Shown: positions 45,904-61,194, counted from the stretch's first letter. The stretch is DNA of 64,000 nucleotides from Bryopsis sp. KO-2023 (GCA_030272585.1 BSYQ01000014.1:2046001-2110000), one strand, 5' to 3'. A program made the numbers and translations. Notes: a model not told the origin generated them from the letters alone.

Positions 45904-47349
45904 CTACTCCCACTGTCCTGGGTAAGCGTTCGCCTTGATTGAATGGAGCTTCTCTCCAAATGACATCGTTTGCCAAGTCTGACTGAACGCCTCCACCTCA
46001 CCCGGCCTGAACCTGCTGCCGAAAGTAACATTCGAGGGATCGAACACATCTCGAAAGGAGGGTCTGGTTATGTCTTTGCCTTTCCTAGCCATTAAAGCCG
46101 TCCTGAACATGATTCGGTCCTCCAACGAGTAGGAAAAAAATCTGTTCGACCTCAAAATCTCCCTCCAATCGCGTTGCAGCACCTCTCTGGCAAATTTGTA
46201 TTTCGCCTTCAGCGACTCCGGCTTATGAGCCAGAAATTTCGGACATCGTCTCATGAAATGCCGGAGCTCGATTTTGTTCATTCCCGCCCACAGGAAAAAA
46301 TCGCAGGTGCCCTCCCAGGTGTGCAAAGACGACGGGAAAATCCTGGGGTGCTTCACCAAAGCTTGGATCGCAGTGTACCGGCGGAAATTCAGGCGGTCCT
46401 CCAACCACATTATCTTTCTCTCCACCGTTTCTTCAAAATCTCGAAACAGTAGGAGCGGGGCTCCCCCGATCACTCGTCTGGCACTTTCCCAGTCCAAGCC
46501 GATTCGAAAGAAATTATCGATTTGCGGCTGGATGTCTTCCTTTACAGGCACCTCGAAGGTTTCAGGGTGTGTGACTAAAATCGACAAGATCTGGGCAGTT
46601 GTCAACCTCAACTCCTTTTCAAAATAGTCGAGTTTCGGCTCGATCGAACCCCTGATATCACACTTCAACAGAGGAGGGTGTTTCATAACCCCAGCCATGA
46701 ACTGCGCCTTGGTATACCCAAACCTTCGATTGCAATAACCAAACAACTCGTCGAAATTCCGATGCAGGCCTAACACTTTGGGGGTGTCCACCACCATCCT
46801 GGCGACATCATCTCTGTAATGATTTTCATCCGAAAAATCTGACAAGAAATTTGTTATTCTTTGATAAGTGGAGTCTTGCAGGTAGCGGGGAAATGTTCTG
46901 ACGACTTTGACGACTTCTCTCCTCGACAAACCCAGCACCTCCTCCAACCACTCCAGCTTCCTTTCCAGTGCGCGCTTGGAGTCGCTCAAAACGGCGCTGC
47001 TGGACAAAACCACCCTTTTCCGCCCCTTAGAGGTCAACCCCCACTTTTCCAATAGCTCCAGATTCTCCTGGACGTCACCCAAGTCGAATCCGCCTCCCCA
47101 CACCTTGCATCTTTCCCGCCACTGTTCACGAGAAACCCCCAGAAGGCGGATGCACTCCGGAATCTCGGGTATTTCTCCAGGAGCCGACGTCTGTGGAGGG
47201 CGCCCTGCTCGCGCAGAATCCCCCATGGAACAGCTGCGCGTGTTCACAAGTCTACAGTACAGTCCCCAGCCTTCCAAAGGCGCATCTTTCTCTCGAGATG
47301 CCCGGACCATCGCCTGGCAGGCTCGCTTCAGTCTATAGAGCACCGACAT
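45904..47349 (-). CDS. mTERF family protein, intronless, about 481 aa
   Basis: A single uninterrupted frame, MSVLYRLKRACQAMVRASREK at the start with a basic, Ser-containing leader of about 65 residues compatible with organelle import. It then has mTERF helical repeats: VLGLSRREVVKVVRTFPRYLQD, YTKAQFMAGVMKHPPLLK, LTTAQILSILVTHPETF, AIQALVKHPRIFP. mTERF proteins bind organelle DNA or RNA and control transcription or RNA maturation. It is a paralogue of the gene at 19632-21128, with the same strand, no introns, and matching N-terminal WRE(R/C)C-WG and C-terminal EKL-SIKANAY blocks. The two are about 25 kb apart. Confidence 0.88.
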   Translation of the reverse strand: MSVLYRLKRACQAMVRASREKDAPLEGWGLYCRLVNTRSCSMGDSARAGRPPQTSAPGEIPEIPECIRLLGVSREQWRERCKVWGGGFDLGDVQENLELLEKWGLTSKGRKRVVLSSSAVLSDSKRALERKLEWLEEVLGLSRREVVKVVRTFPRYLQDSTYQRITNFLSDFSDENHYRDDVARMVVDTPKVLGLHRNFDELFGYCNRRFGYTKAQFMAGVMKHPPLLKCDIRGSIEPKLDYFEKELRLTTAQILSILVTHPETFEVPVKEDIQPQIDNFFRIGLDWESARRVIGGAPLLLFRDFEETVERKIMWLEDRLNFRRYTAIQALVKHPRIFPSSLHTWEGTCDFFLWAGMNKIELRHFMRRCPKFLAHKPESLKAKYKFAREVLQRDWREILRSNRFFSYSLEDRIMFRTALMARKGKDITRPSFRDVFDPSNVTFGSRFRPGEVEAFSQTWQTMSFGEKLHSIKANAYPGQWE

Positions 47350-49177
47350 GTGGTGAACGTGGCACCCCTGGCCGTTTAGGATTTTTTCTTTTCCCTCGAC
47401 AGAAGAACGCTTACGTCGCCTTTCTCGGACCCTAAACCGAGATGTTTTTCGATCAGACCCCTTGGCCTACGCTCTCCCTTGCGAAAACTCATCAAGCCGA
47501 CCTCGAAGATATTACCTTTTCCTTTTTGATTTGCGACATTGGGGAAAGAATCTAATTTGCGAAAAGTAAAATTATCCACAGTTTAGCACATTTTTTCTGT
47601 TCCTTTTTCGGGGGGAGGGGTAGGTGCACAAGAGTTCCCCCAAGAAACAAAGAATTAACTAAGAAACTGATGGTTCTGCTGATCATCTTCTGGCTGGCTT
47701 ACACACATCTTTGCTGCAAGTATTTTTCATTAGCTTTCTTTTTCTGTAAATATGAAAGGCACTCTGTTTGATTTTGAACAACGAGCTGCAACACTTCTTG
47801 AAACAAGTCCCAAATGTACATGCATAGAAAACTACTCAAGTGTACCTACTCCAGATTCCAGAACACATATTAGATAATTGCATCTTCAATAAAACACAGG
47901 CCACAATGCAGTTCTCATCTTTTGCATTAAAATGTCAAATCCTTACACAGCACCCACAACGCTGCGTGCCCGTCTTGTCATCTATTAATGAACCAACAAT
48001 TTTTTTCCCTACACATAAATTTGCTTTTTTTTTACCCACCCATACTCAAAGTTACCCCTCAGCCCTAACATGAAAATATGTCATTGCTTCATCACAGCAA
48101 AAACATAAATTTAAACCCACATCAGGCTTACTCCAAAATTTCTTTTTTTGCAGTTCCCACCAACTCCTATGTTTTGGAAAAAAAAATGAACCTCCACAAT
48201 TTAAAGTAGAAAGCATAAAAAGAACGCTCCCATTCACGCGTCTTTTTTCCTTATGCTCTACAATGTGGAAATCGAAAAAACACAAGAGTTTTTCCCTTTT
48301 CCTAGTTTTTTTTCTTTTCACCCAAAACTACATCAATACTAAAACAACAAGTTCAAGTTCTGTAAAAACAATGCAACGTATAAACCTCCCCTCGTTGGCT
48401 TCCTTTTTCTCAATTTTTTTTTTTTTAAACCTCCTGCAGATTGATTTTTTTTGTGCACTCTTTAAGAGCTGCAGGAAATTTATGAGAATAGGATCATCCC
48501 TCCCCAAAAAAACAATAAAAAATAAAGAAAGAAAAAAAACCACAACGATCGGAAAGATTAGCACAACAAGCCATCAGGAAAACCCCCACTGGTTTACTAA
48601 ACACAAATATATTTGCGTTTGTAATGGCAAAAATCCCCTTTTTTCAAAGCGAGCTCGACTAAATATGCTGGCAACACACTCGAAACTCAATAATTGGTTT
48701 TGATTTTTTTCAAACACAGAAAGGCTTGCTCCAGAAGGAACACCCACCTTCATAATAAAGGCAAAAATGTCAGTGCCATTTGTGTTATTTTTTCATAAAG
48801 GGGGGGGGGTCCTCCTCCCCCCCTTTATGTGTCGATTCGAACATTACTCTTAATTATACACAATAAAAAAGTCAAAACGGTTGTGTTCATGGTATATAAT
48901 AATTTCCTTTTTCTCTCCATCCCAGGGCAAGAAGAACAAGATTTTTTTTCCCTTCCTTTTTATATAAAGAATATGGCAATTCTCGGAACCAAACCAACCC
49001 TTCAGAATAAATCCAATGTGGACCCATTCTCAACAGCAAATTTCAACAGTTTTTTTTTTTGAAAATCTATCTTTTATCGCTGCTCCTTCTGTACCAACCC
49101 ACTTCCGGCTCAAAATCAAGTGGATATTACGAAGGATATTCTTGCATTCTTTCTTTGCCCGGGTGGTAAATTCTGAA
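47350..49177. other. Intergenic, A/T-rich, no gene recognised
   Basis: It contains homopolymer and low-complexity tracts and the G/C hairpin at 48794-48829. It is the 5' flank of the mTERF gene and the 3' flank of the EF-hand-like gene. Confidence 0.5.
48794..48829. repeat. Perfect 13-bp inverted repeat (G/C hairpin)
   Basis: CATAAAGGGGGGG (48794-48806) and CCCCCCCTTTATG (48817-48829) are perfect inverted arms around a 10-base loop. Confidence 0.9.
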
Positions 49178-50165
49178 TCAGGCGCGGGTCGACGCGATAA
49201 ACCCGAGGGCGGCGGCTCCTAGCATTCCGAGCTTTTGCCAGAAACGCCTGGGTTCGCGATCCAGCATGCTGCGTGTCTCGTCCTCGAGGAGGTCCTCGTC
49301 TTCCTCGTCTCCGTCGCAGTGCTTAGATCCACTTCCCGATGGACCCTCGTCGAAAGACTGCAACCACAGCGGTAAAAATAACGCTTCAAAAACAGCGTCA
49401 AAAGCTGTAGAGAGGACGAATAACGCCCACTATGGTCCCCACTGTAGAGATTCCAAGGCGACCACGATTTCGAAAAGATTGGAAAAAAACAGGAAAAAAA
49501 CACGTGCGTTTTTTCAGTGTTTGGATTGGGTGCCATGAACCGCAAGAGTCGCAGTTTTCACCTTGTCGGCTTGCTCGCGTCGAGGATGGACGTAGGCGTC
49601 TTGGGAATATCCTAGATCCATCGCACCGCGGCCGGGCAACAGACCCTGCAATGAAAAGTAACGCAAAACATATCTCAAATCCCAAAACAAACTTCCGACA
49701 GAAATTCTCACCCTGTTGGGGTGCAAAATCTACGATGGCATCCTGTTTCGCAGGAGGAGTAGAAACCCTTAAACCAATCAATGCACCTCAACAACACGCT
49801 GTGCCCCCCCCTCGCCCCCTCCAAATCTCACGTCGCCGCGGAAGAAACAACATATCGAATAGAGGAAAACCTCCACCACTTACCACTACATCGTCCAGAA
49901 CCCCCATCAGCATATCATCGATCGACCCAGCGACCATTTCAGCGTAGGAAATGTCTCGGTCCTCATACCGGCCGCCGTCTTCGTCCGAATAGTAGTCCTC
50001 ACCATCATGATGCTCGTGGACAGTTTCCAGCGGATTGCCGTTGGCATCGCACTGTGGTTTTTTCAACCAGCCGCGGCTCCGGAGGAAGTACAGCGCCAAT
50101 TCATCGAGACCCACTTTCAAGTTGCCATCGGGGTCGACGGTTCGGATCAATGCGCGGAAAGGCAT
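49178..50165 (-). CDS. EF-hand-like, tail-anchored acidic protein, three exons, 181 aa
   Basis: Exons 49884-50165, 49562-49645 and 49178-49357 join in phase 0 (282+84+180 nt). Donors are GTAAGT and GTGAAA; acceptors are TTTTCATTGCAG and GTTGCAG. Residues 11-22 (DPDGNLKVGLDE) resemble a calcium-binding EF-hand loop, with Asp, Asp, Asn and terminal Glu in place. However, the invariant Gly sits two positions early, so binding may be weak. An acidic middle (HHDGEDYYSDEDGG) follows. The end is FWQKLGMLGAAALGFIASTRA, a short hydrophobic helix at the very C-terminus, as in tail-anchored membrane proteins. The partner and location are unknown. Confidence 0.7.
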
Positions 50166-51107
50166 CGTGGGTTTTGGAAAAAGTGCTGCGAAAGAGGTGG
50201 GAACACCTGACGTCTAGGTCAAAAAACGGCGCGATGCACGAGCGACCGAAACAGAACGAGGAATAAAGAATCGACAAAACTAAGTGTGTTGCCAACGATG
50301 TGCGTTGCGGGAATACGGAAAAGAATGAAAGGCTGTGTTGGTTTGGAATCGTGGGTGTGGAGGTATAAGAGGCCGAAAGGTTGTAAGTGCTACAACCTCG
50401 TAGAATTCAGCGATGGAGCAGGGACTTCGCAGTGGCGGAATCATCTCGTGCAATGCCGACCATTGCTTTGTTTTCGTCTGAACTTACGTGAGGATTGCTT
50501 CATTCGCTGGTGGGTAGCGGCTGGTGGTACCCCTGCGGCGTCCCTCCACTCAGCAAAGTACGAAGGGGGCCCAACGCGCGCGCGCGCTCCGCTCTCACAC
50601 AAACCACACCAACGAACGAGATCGAGTCGTTGCGGATCTGTCGGAAGGGGTTTCAAAAGGTTGGATCCATGTCTCCTCGACCTGCGCTGGTCAGATCTAG
50701 TGCTGGCGCTATCGATCGCTGAACTCCGCAACACACACATGGAAGAGTTCACGACGTATTCGTCTTGATGGTTGTTTTTGCGCTTTTCTGCACTGTTTCT
50801 GAAAGGTGTGGGTTGGATCCACATAACAAAAAACGACAGGTTCTGCTGTGGACCGTGAGTTTGCAGTGTCATTCGATAGTTTCTGTGGATCCTGTTCCAG
50901 ATGGAGGAGGGTTGTGTTTCTGTCCACACTCTACTTTTCACAAGGGAAGGTTTTTCCCCTCCTTCCAAGCGTTTCCACACGTCATACACAACCGCCCAAA
51001 ACGACGAACACCCGCAAGGAAAACGGCATCGCCTGAAGGCCAGTTTTCGTCGGGGTTGACTCGGAGACATCACACTTTTCGGAGCGAAAAAAGAGTAACT
51101 TGCGTGA
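50166..51107. promoter_or_regulatory. Divergent promoter region, EF-hand-like gene and aminotransferase gene
   Basis: 942 bp between opposing starts, moderately GC-rich with CpG. A long minus frame (50441-51172) crosses it but overlaps exon 1 of the aminotransferase and has no family resemblance. Confidence 0.4.
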
Positions 51108-55003
<3,896 letters not shown>

Positions 55004-55586
55004 AAACCCCTCTGGTGCTGTGAGCCCTCTCTTTTTCTTCCCAAGCCAAATTTCTTCGATAAGCTTGAGCTGTTTCTTCCTGGGGTAAAACAAAAATCTG
55101 ATAGAATCTTCTTGTTCCCCTGCCACCAATTTTTGCTTTGGGGGATATTTGTTGTTGTTTTTTGAGAAAAAATGTTTGTTGGAGGAGTGTTGGGCTTCAA
55201 AGAAAAGAAACGCAAGCAAACTTCCGCCATTTGAAATTTTGAGCCTCTTGTAATGGGAGGCTTGTATGTCAGATTGAATTAGGAAATGTTGCATTTTTTG
55301 CTTCTTCTATTTCTCGTTTTGTTTTCGAGGGCAATACCAACAGGGAGAAGGGGGAGGGATAAAATAACCAGGTTGAAAAAGAGGAAAATGGGGGCCCCAG
55401 AGCGGCTAGCAAGTAATTCCTTTTTCTTGTTTCGTGATGTTTTCTGGGTTTGTGTAACTTATATTGATTGGTCATCTTCTTGGGATTGATAAGTGCCCTA
55501 AATGCGTATTGGTGCTTTTTCAAGTTTCTGAAAAGGGCTTCATATTCTTTTGCAAGAATTATATCATTCAAATGCCCTTCTCTTTT

Positions 55587-55618
55587 TCCTGATTCCTGAT
55601 TCCTGATTCCCGATTCCC
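55587..55618. repeat. Octamer tandem repeat TGATTCC(T/C)
   Basis: About four copies of an 8-bp unit, CTGATTC-type, in a C/T-rich context. Confidence 0.85.
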
Positions 55619-57880
55619 TTCTCTTTTGAATCTTCCAAAAAAACTTTGTTGAGCGTTTTGGAGGAGCCTGTGGATATTGTGCTTTTTCGCTGTAAGTCCT
55701 CCAAAACTGGAGAGGCCTGTGTCTGTCCGCTGGGGGTTGGCATTATATAATGCATTATACAATGCTATATCATGGTGGCAAGGTGAAGTGTGTATTATGA
55801 TTTGGACCTGGAAAGGTGGGGTTTGTAGGGGGGACCACAGAGATTCAGCCTTCCACCCCAAGCAAGCACCGAAAATGGAAACCAACAAACGGTGCAAGCA
55901 TTTTTGGAAAAGGAACCTTTTGTTGAACACAGAGAGGTGTAACGCCAATTTGTTCATAGTGGCCGCCAGCCAGGCATCCGATGATTAAAGAACGTCACAT
56001 AAGAAGTCCATCTTCCTCGGACTGTGGCAAGTTATGTTCAGAAGACCCTTCACCAGAGCGCTCGACGATATCGATCCAGGTTTTGGGTTTTATAAGGAAG
56101 TCTACAGAATTCCTCGGCGGTGGTGGCTGTTTGGATAAAAATAGGAAATCGTGAGGTGTTGGTGCAGAAATAGGGCGCCGCGGTTACTGAGGTGTGTTTC
56201 TGTGTGTTTGTTTTCATTGTATCCGTGAGGCGAGCGCTCTGCTTTGCTAGCCAGCCAAGTGTTTTTTTCTATCAACGAGGAACTGTTTCGTTTTGACTGG
56301 CCACATGAATTGAAGAGTCCAACTCTGTGTGGATCTATAGAACCTATATCACTGTAGCGACCTTCGTTGCCTTGCTGACGGCCGCTTGCGTGAGAGGGAT
56401 TGCTGGAGTGCGGTCGATCCACCGCTGACGAGAGCAGTTTTTGCGTTTTGTGTTGTTTTCAAAGAGAGAGAGAGACAGACAGAGCGCGTGCCTGGTTGGA
56501 TTTTAGGTCGTTTCCTTTTGTTATTGTGTAACCCCGAGCTCGATATTCCGTTGGGTGGGTTTTCGGTGGTGGCGGCGAAGTGCAGAAGAATTTGAAGCTG
56601 CTCTCAGGTAGGTTTCTGACGCGGAATAATCTGCGTCCGGGGATTTCTCTATGTTTTCCTTCACCACCCCGTAGATAGCCCATTTGCTTTGCCTGTATAA
56701 AAAAGAGCCGCGATCGGATTAAAACGTTGCATCTGAAGTACTTGTGGGTTGTTTCAGGAGCTTAAATTCTGGAAAAGCAGAATGGAGTGGCAGGTGCCAT
56801 GATTATGACATACATTCATGACTGAAGAACTATCTTCGAAGGCTAAATATTGTATTGGGACCCTTTCGTGGATAAGATTAATCGTGACCTTGTCAGAAAA
56901 AGTGCTGTTGCCACTGCCAGTGAGGATCAACGAATCGGAAAAACCTAATAGGTTGAAACCCGGCAGTGACAATCCTGATCATTGATCACCCAAGAAGTTG
57001 CAGAGATGTTTTGAGTGTTATTGCCAAATGTGCAGAAATACACACATGGATGAGTTTAATGCCAGCTTATGAAATTTTGACTGCAAAATAATGACTCTAA
57101 GTAAATTTTCAACTGGTTTAGAAAAAGAGGACATAAAACTTTGGTGTTTGAACTCCATGCAGTTGTGCTTTTTTTTGTCATAATCACCATGATCCTGTTT
57201 TGCTGGTTTATCTATATTTGAAAACGAAATATCGGAAAATAATAGAAAATAAGATGGCTGATTACTTTGAAAAAAAAATAGATTTTTTTTTCGTGTTTGA
57301 TAACCAGATCTTCTATGTGCCCTTTTTTTAAGGTATTTTTTTTTTTTCGATTTGGGCTCGCATTTGGGAGAGCAAAACTATAAAAAAAGATACGAAAGAA
57401 GAAGAAAAAAACATCTCGTGACACCTGCAAGAGTTTGAATGGGCAAAACACAAGGAGGCAAAATAAGCAAAGCGTTTTTCAGAAATTTGCCATCGATAAA
57501 GATGTTTTTGATACAAAAAAAAAGTGAAAAGTTGTCTCATTTGTTTGCTTATTTGTCATAATTTTCGTTTCGTGGTGGAAAATGGCGTGATCCGATCAGT
57601 TGCTGGATTTTGTCATTATATATTTCATAAAATTCACAAAGAATGGTGCAATGGATGGTTAACTGACGATATTGTATGAGGTGTGCTTAAACTTTGATTT
57701 TGATAACATTGAGTTTGGGCAAATCTGGTAGAGGTGACTGCCAGTATGCTTTTTTCTTATGTTTTCTTGAAAGCAAAAAAACTGGAGGATCATTTTTTTT
57801 TTTCCCCTGTTGAAACATAAATTTGAAAATATACGTGTATAAGATGAATACGAAGGTCAAATTTGAAGGAAAAAAAAAAA

Positions 57881-57900
57881 TATATATATATATATATATA
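57881..57900. repeat. (TA)10 microsatellite
   Basis: Uninterrupted TA dinucleotides preceded by poly-A. Confidence 0.95.
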
Positions 57901-58859
57901 AGACAAAAGACAAAAGGTGCAGCAGGAAATTGGTGTGATTGGTTTCCTCCTTTTTCAGGGGAAAAAAACAGTTTCAATATTTTGCTGTTCTACAAAAAAT
58001 ATCCAAAAAGGGTGTGCATAAAAATCAAAGAGGACTAGGATTAGCTACCAGGAAAATAAGAATTAATGCGGTGCAAACTTCAGGATTTTTTTTTCCCCTT
58101 TCTTTTTTTACTTTTAGATTGCTTTTTGATTTTGTAGTATTTTTCATTGAATAAATAATTTTCTTGGAAATAATCGAAACCTGTTGACAACAGCAGATTT
58201 CGGTGAGTAGCCAGTGGGCTGAGTGAGAATAATTTTTTCGAGGGGGTTGCTTTAGTTTTATTATTTTTTAAAATGAAAAAATGTTTTAGATGAGGACTTA
58301 GACTATCAGGATGAGTGCGTCTTTTTTGGTTTAGCAAAAGGGGTGTGGGGGGTTTAATCAGTTGGGAAATTGTAGTAGAGAAATATAGCACTTCCTCAGA
58401 TTAAAACTTTTAGGGAGGAAAAACGGGCTCATATATCAAGTTTCTGTAGTGGGAGTGTGAAATCGTTGGTTCTGAGCGATTTGTTTCAAAAGCAAATCGA
58501 AGGGTTAGGAAATTTAGACAGGAAATGGAAACAACAAGCAAGGAAAAATATCAAATGGACAGTGCTTGTCAATTTTTCTTTGTTTTTGGGGAAGGGGGAT
58601 TTCCAAGAGAATCTCTTGGAAAATCTTCTGCTGGGGAGAATGCTGGCAATAATGTAAAAAAAAAAATTGACAAAAATAAACATTTTCTTCTTACGACACC
58701 ATAAGTGTGGGCTATCCACAAATCAACATGTCGCAATCAATGACCAGTGTTATTTCTTGTCACGGTTTACCACCAATAAATAAAAATATTTGTTTTAATA
58801 ATACTATTAATTGGCCCACATGTGGTGGAGGCATTCAGGGCCTCTCTTTTTTCGGAATT

Positions 58860-59140
58860 TATTCTTATTTTCACAAGTCTTAAAAACACACTTCAGACAA
58901 TCGGAGATGGGATTTAGGAGGGATGCTCTTGGTAGGAACAATGCTGCCACAGAACAGAAGTGGGGGTAGGAGCAGTGAGGTTATTTTAGAAAGGTAGTGC
59001 TGTTTTTTCAAAGTTGAATTCTATTCTATTATTCTTCCTGCCAGCAGGACAACTGTTGCATCTTTCTGGAGGTGAGGAGTGCGACCGAAGAAAAAAAAAT
59101 GCTGCAGCTAGAAATAAAAGCTACCCACAACCAATAAATG
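58860..59140 (+). pseudogene. Decayed partial copy of the 44630-44890 locus, opposite orientation
   Basis: Matches the reverse complement of about 44630-44890 in order: ACACTTCAGACA..GGAGATGGG, AA(C/T)GATGCTGCCACAGAA-type, AAGTGGGGGT, ATTCTTCCTGCCAGCAGGAC, TGCATCTTTCTGGAGGTGAG and AATAAAAGCTAC(C/T)CACAACCAA. Read like the source, the first exon runs into an early TAG and has insertions, so it cannot encode the same peptide. The 27-nt microexon and its splice sites are still nearly perfect. Confidence 0.75.
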
Positions 59141-59439
59141 TTTTGGAAGGAGGTGATCACCAAATTTGGACAAGTATTGTGATCGATCTATCTCTCCCAA
59201 CAAAAGAAGAAACACTACATGAGCTAGTTGTGGCCTTATATATATATATCAGCTCCTGATCCGTCAAGGACAACCATTGTCCTTGGCTCTATCTCCCACA
59301 ATTGCAAAACCAGGTAACTACAATTCATTGAGTATCAACAAAATCTTTTCCGCAAAAAAACAAAATAACACCAATTCGAAGGGCCTTTCCCCTCACGCAC
59401 AACAGGATTTTCAATTTTGGCCGTAGAAGCCGCAAATGA

Positions 59440-60066
59440 TTTGGTGTTTCTGGTGTGAGTGGAGTTTTTCCTTGACACACATGGCTAGAGATACTTCGAA
59501 AAAACAAAGGGGCTATGGACTTTATTGGGGTTGAAATGAAGTACCATGCAGAAGCTGAAAGATATCGCTCATGTTTCATTTTTGACAATCATCACCGTTT
59601 TAGAATTTTTCTTGGTTCAAGATCAAAACTAGCAATGAATCCATTGCATGATGAAACATAAATATTCATATTGTCATTTTTTTCCTGCTCTGTACGCAGG
59701 CTTCACGGATAATGTGGAACAATTGAAACAAATTATTGACATTAGCGAGGCAGATGGAACATGATTGGCCAATATCTTAGCTATTCTTGGAGGGGGACGT
59801 GTGGACACAATTGCCAACCACATTCTCTTCCAATTTTCTCAGTTTACGGTGCTTGCTCAATCCTGCCCTACAGTTGATTGTCACTCTTCCGATTGAGCAT
59901 TGGGATTGCACTGTTTGTGGGCAACAGAAAATAGCCCCTCAACAATCAATCTTGCAACTGAAGTAGGGGGGAAAGGACAGATCACCAGTAAATGATCCAT
60001 TTTGTCAGACCGATTCCAAGTGTGAGAAGCTCCGGCTGAGTTGCATGTAGGAATATCTGTGGCAGT
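59440..60066 (+). pseudogene. Decayed partial copy of the NAA38-like gene 3' end (from about 11460-12092)
   Basis: Colinear similarity to 11460-12092 across the end of the last intron, the last exon and the 3' flank: GGGCTATGGACTT, AAATGAAGT-CCATGCAG, CTAGCAATGAATCCAT, the exon after TGTACGCAG, GGGATTGCACTGTTTGTG and TTTGTCAGACCGATTCCAAG. The exon copy (about 59700-59763) has lost one C (TTCACGG instead of TTCACCGG), shifting the frame, and carries substitutions. Upstream exons are absent, so it is not functional. Confidence 0.82.
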
Positions 60067-60589
60067 CACGATTGATTTCACAGTAACAAGGTAACAGGAA
60101 TAAATAAGACACAAAGTCAAACTTTCAAGATTTACAAAAGGTGAAATGAAAAATCAAACACATGACAGCTTTCCTTAATCATTCCAAACTGGAGGCTCCA
60201 GATTTGGGTGCTCGTTTTGCAATAGGGGTGATTCAAAAGTACTGAAGTGATCAGCAAAGTTGAGCGATTTGGCTTTTGCAACCATTTTGGCTGCTTCAGT
60301 TTTTTGTTACTTTAGAGGCAGGTTCCTGCTGGTTGGTGAGATTTATGATTCTATAAGAATCTTCGATGGACCAAAAATAGATGAAAGTGAAACAGCTGTA
60401 GCCAAGAGATGACACTGGTAATGGAAGAGTGGATGTCCGCTGGTTGAAAAAAACCGGGAAAAAACCTCTCAAAATCTAGGCATAAAATACAATACACAAT
60501 CGCCTGTTGATACAAAGACGTCACTGAGGTGTTCCCACGACTGTGTCTGTTTAGGCCAGCCTTTTTCCAAAAAAAACGCAGCTCCTTCT
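60067..60589. other. Intergenic, 3' flank of BLOC1S1
   Basis: No exon or repeat recognised. Confidence 0.5.
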
Positions 60590-60952
60590 CTACGATGGCT
60601 GCATCAAACGCTTCTTGATGTCACCCAGTTCTTTCGTCATCACCTCTAGCAGATTCTCGACGTCCCCCAGTTCCCTCAGCGCGACGTCTATCTCCCCCAC
60701 CGCCTTTTCCCACTGCTCCGTTTGCTTTTTGAACCTCGCGACGTCATGCCTCAGCGATCGCTCTTCCGCGCTGATCCGCTTCTGAACGTTGACGGAAACC
60801 TTGAACTCCACGGTGGTCATGTCGGCGAGACACGATCCCAAATCTTTCGACGCTTGCGTCGCCGCATTTAGCGCTTGCTCCACTTTGAAGTCGTGTCGGA
60901 GGGTGGCCTCTCGACAATGGATCGCGACTTGGGAGAACATATGGCCGTCCAA
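60590..60952 (-). CDS. BLOC1S1: BLOC1S1/GCN5L1-like protein, single exon, 120 aa
   Basis: One uninterrupted frame. From about residue 55 on it follows the BLOC1S1 pattern: VQKRISAEERSLRHDVARFKKQ, T-QWEKAVGE, then ALRELGDVENL and a C-terminal helix, matching animal Q-KLDHEV..FAKQTGQW and LKEIGDVENW. It is a helical/coiled-coil subunit of BLOC-1 and BORC, which act in endosome-lysosome trafficking and positioning. A mitochondrial acetylation role is reported in animals. The length fits the family. It is intronless and divergent from the DUF220 gene 242 bp away. Confidence 0.85.
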   Translation of the reverse strand: MDGHMFSQVAIHCREATLRHDFKVEQALNAATQASKDLGSCLADMTTVEFKVSVNVQKRISAEERSLRHDVARFKKQTEQWEKAVGEIDVALRELGDVENLLEVMTKELGDIKKRLMQPS

Positions 60953-61194
60953 TTTTGTGGTGTGGGGTGTTATGGTCCAACGCAGAACGCTCGAGGAATT
61001 TTCGCCCCGAGATTTTACGTTTTCACTGGAGCAATGTCACTCTTTTGTCACTCTTTATTTCGGAGGGCGCGGGTGACCTCAAAACTGGCAGGAAGACGTA
61101 GGTTGAAAAAAAACCAAACCGCACACGCTTTGTTTGTACTGCAACCTATTTCGCCGCACTCGGACGAAAAGTTTCCGTTTCTTGTGGGTGCAAA
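60953..61194. promoter_or_regulatory. Compact bidirectional promoter, BLOC1S1 and DUF220 genes
   Basis: Only 242 bp separate the two opposing ATGs, so both promoters and 5' UTRs must share this stretch. Confidence 0.5.

Larger units (their letters stand above)
55004..58859. other. Long intergenic region, possible spliced noncoding transcript
   Basis: No protein gene is supported. A good donor near 56607 (CTGCTCTCAG|GTAGGT) and a good acceptor near 56757 (GGGTTGTTTCAG|GAG) on the plus strand flank GC-richer sequence. But the spliced product has no sustained reading frame, so a noncoding RNA or 5' UTR is possible. (TA)10 follows A12 at 57871-57900. Confidence 0.35.

Noticed and set aside
56754..56972. 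Minus frame of 72 codons (MSLPGFNLLGFSDS..)
   Set aside because: Readable but isolated, with no signal, domain or splice partner; not enough to call a gene.
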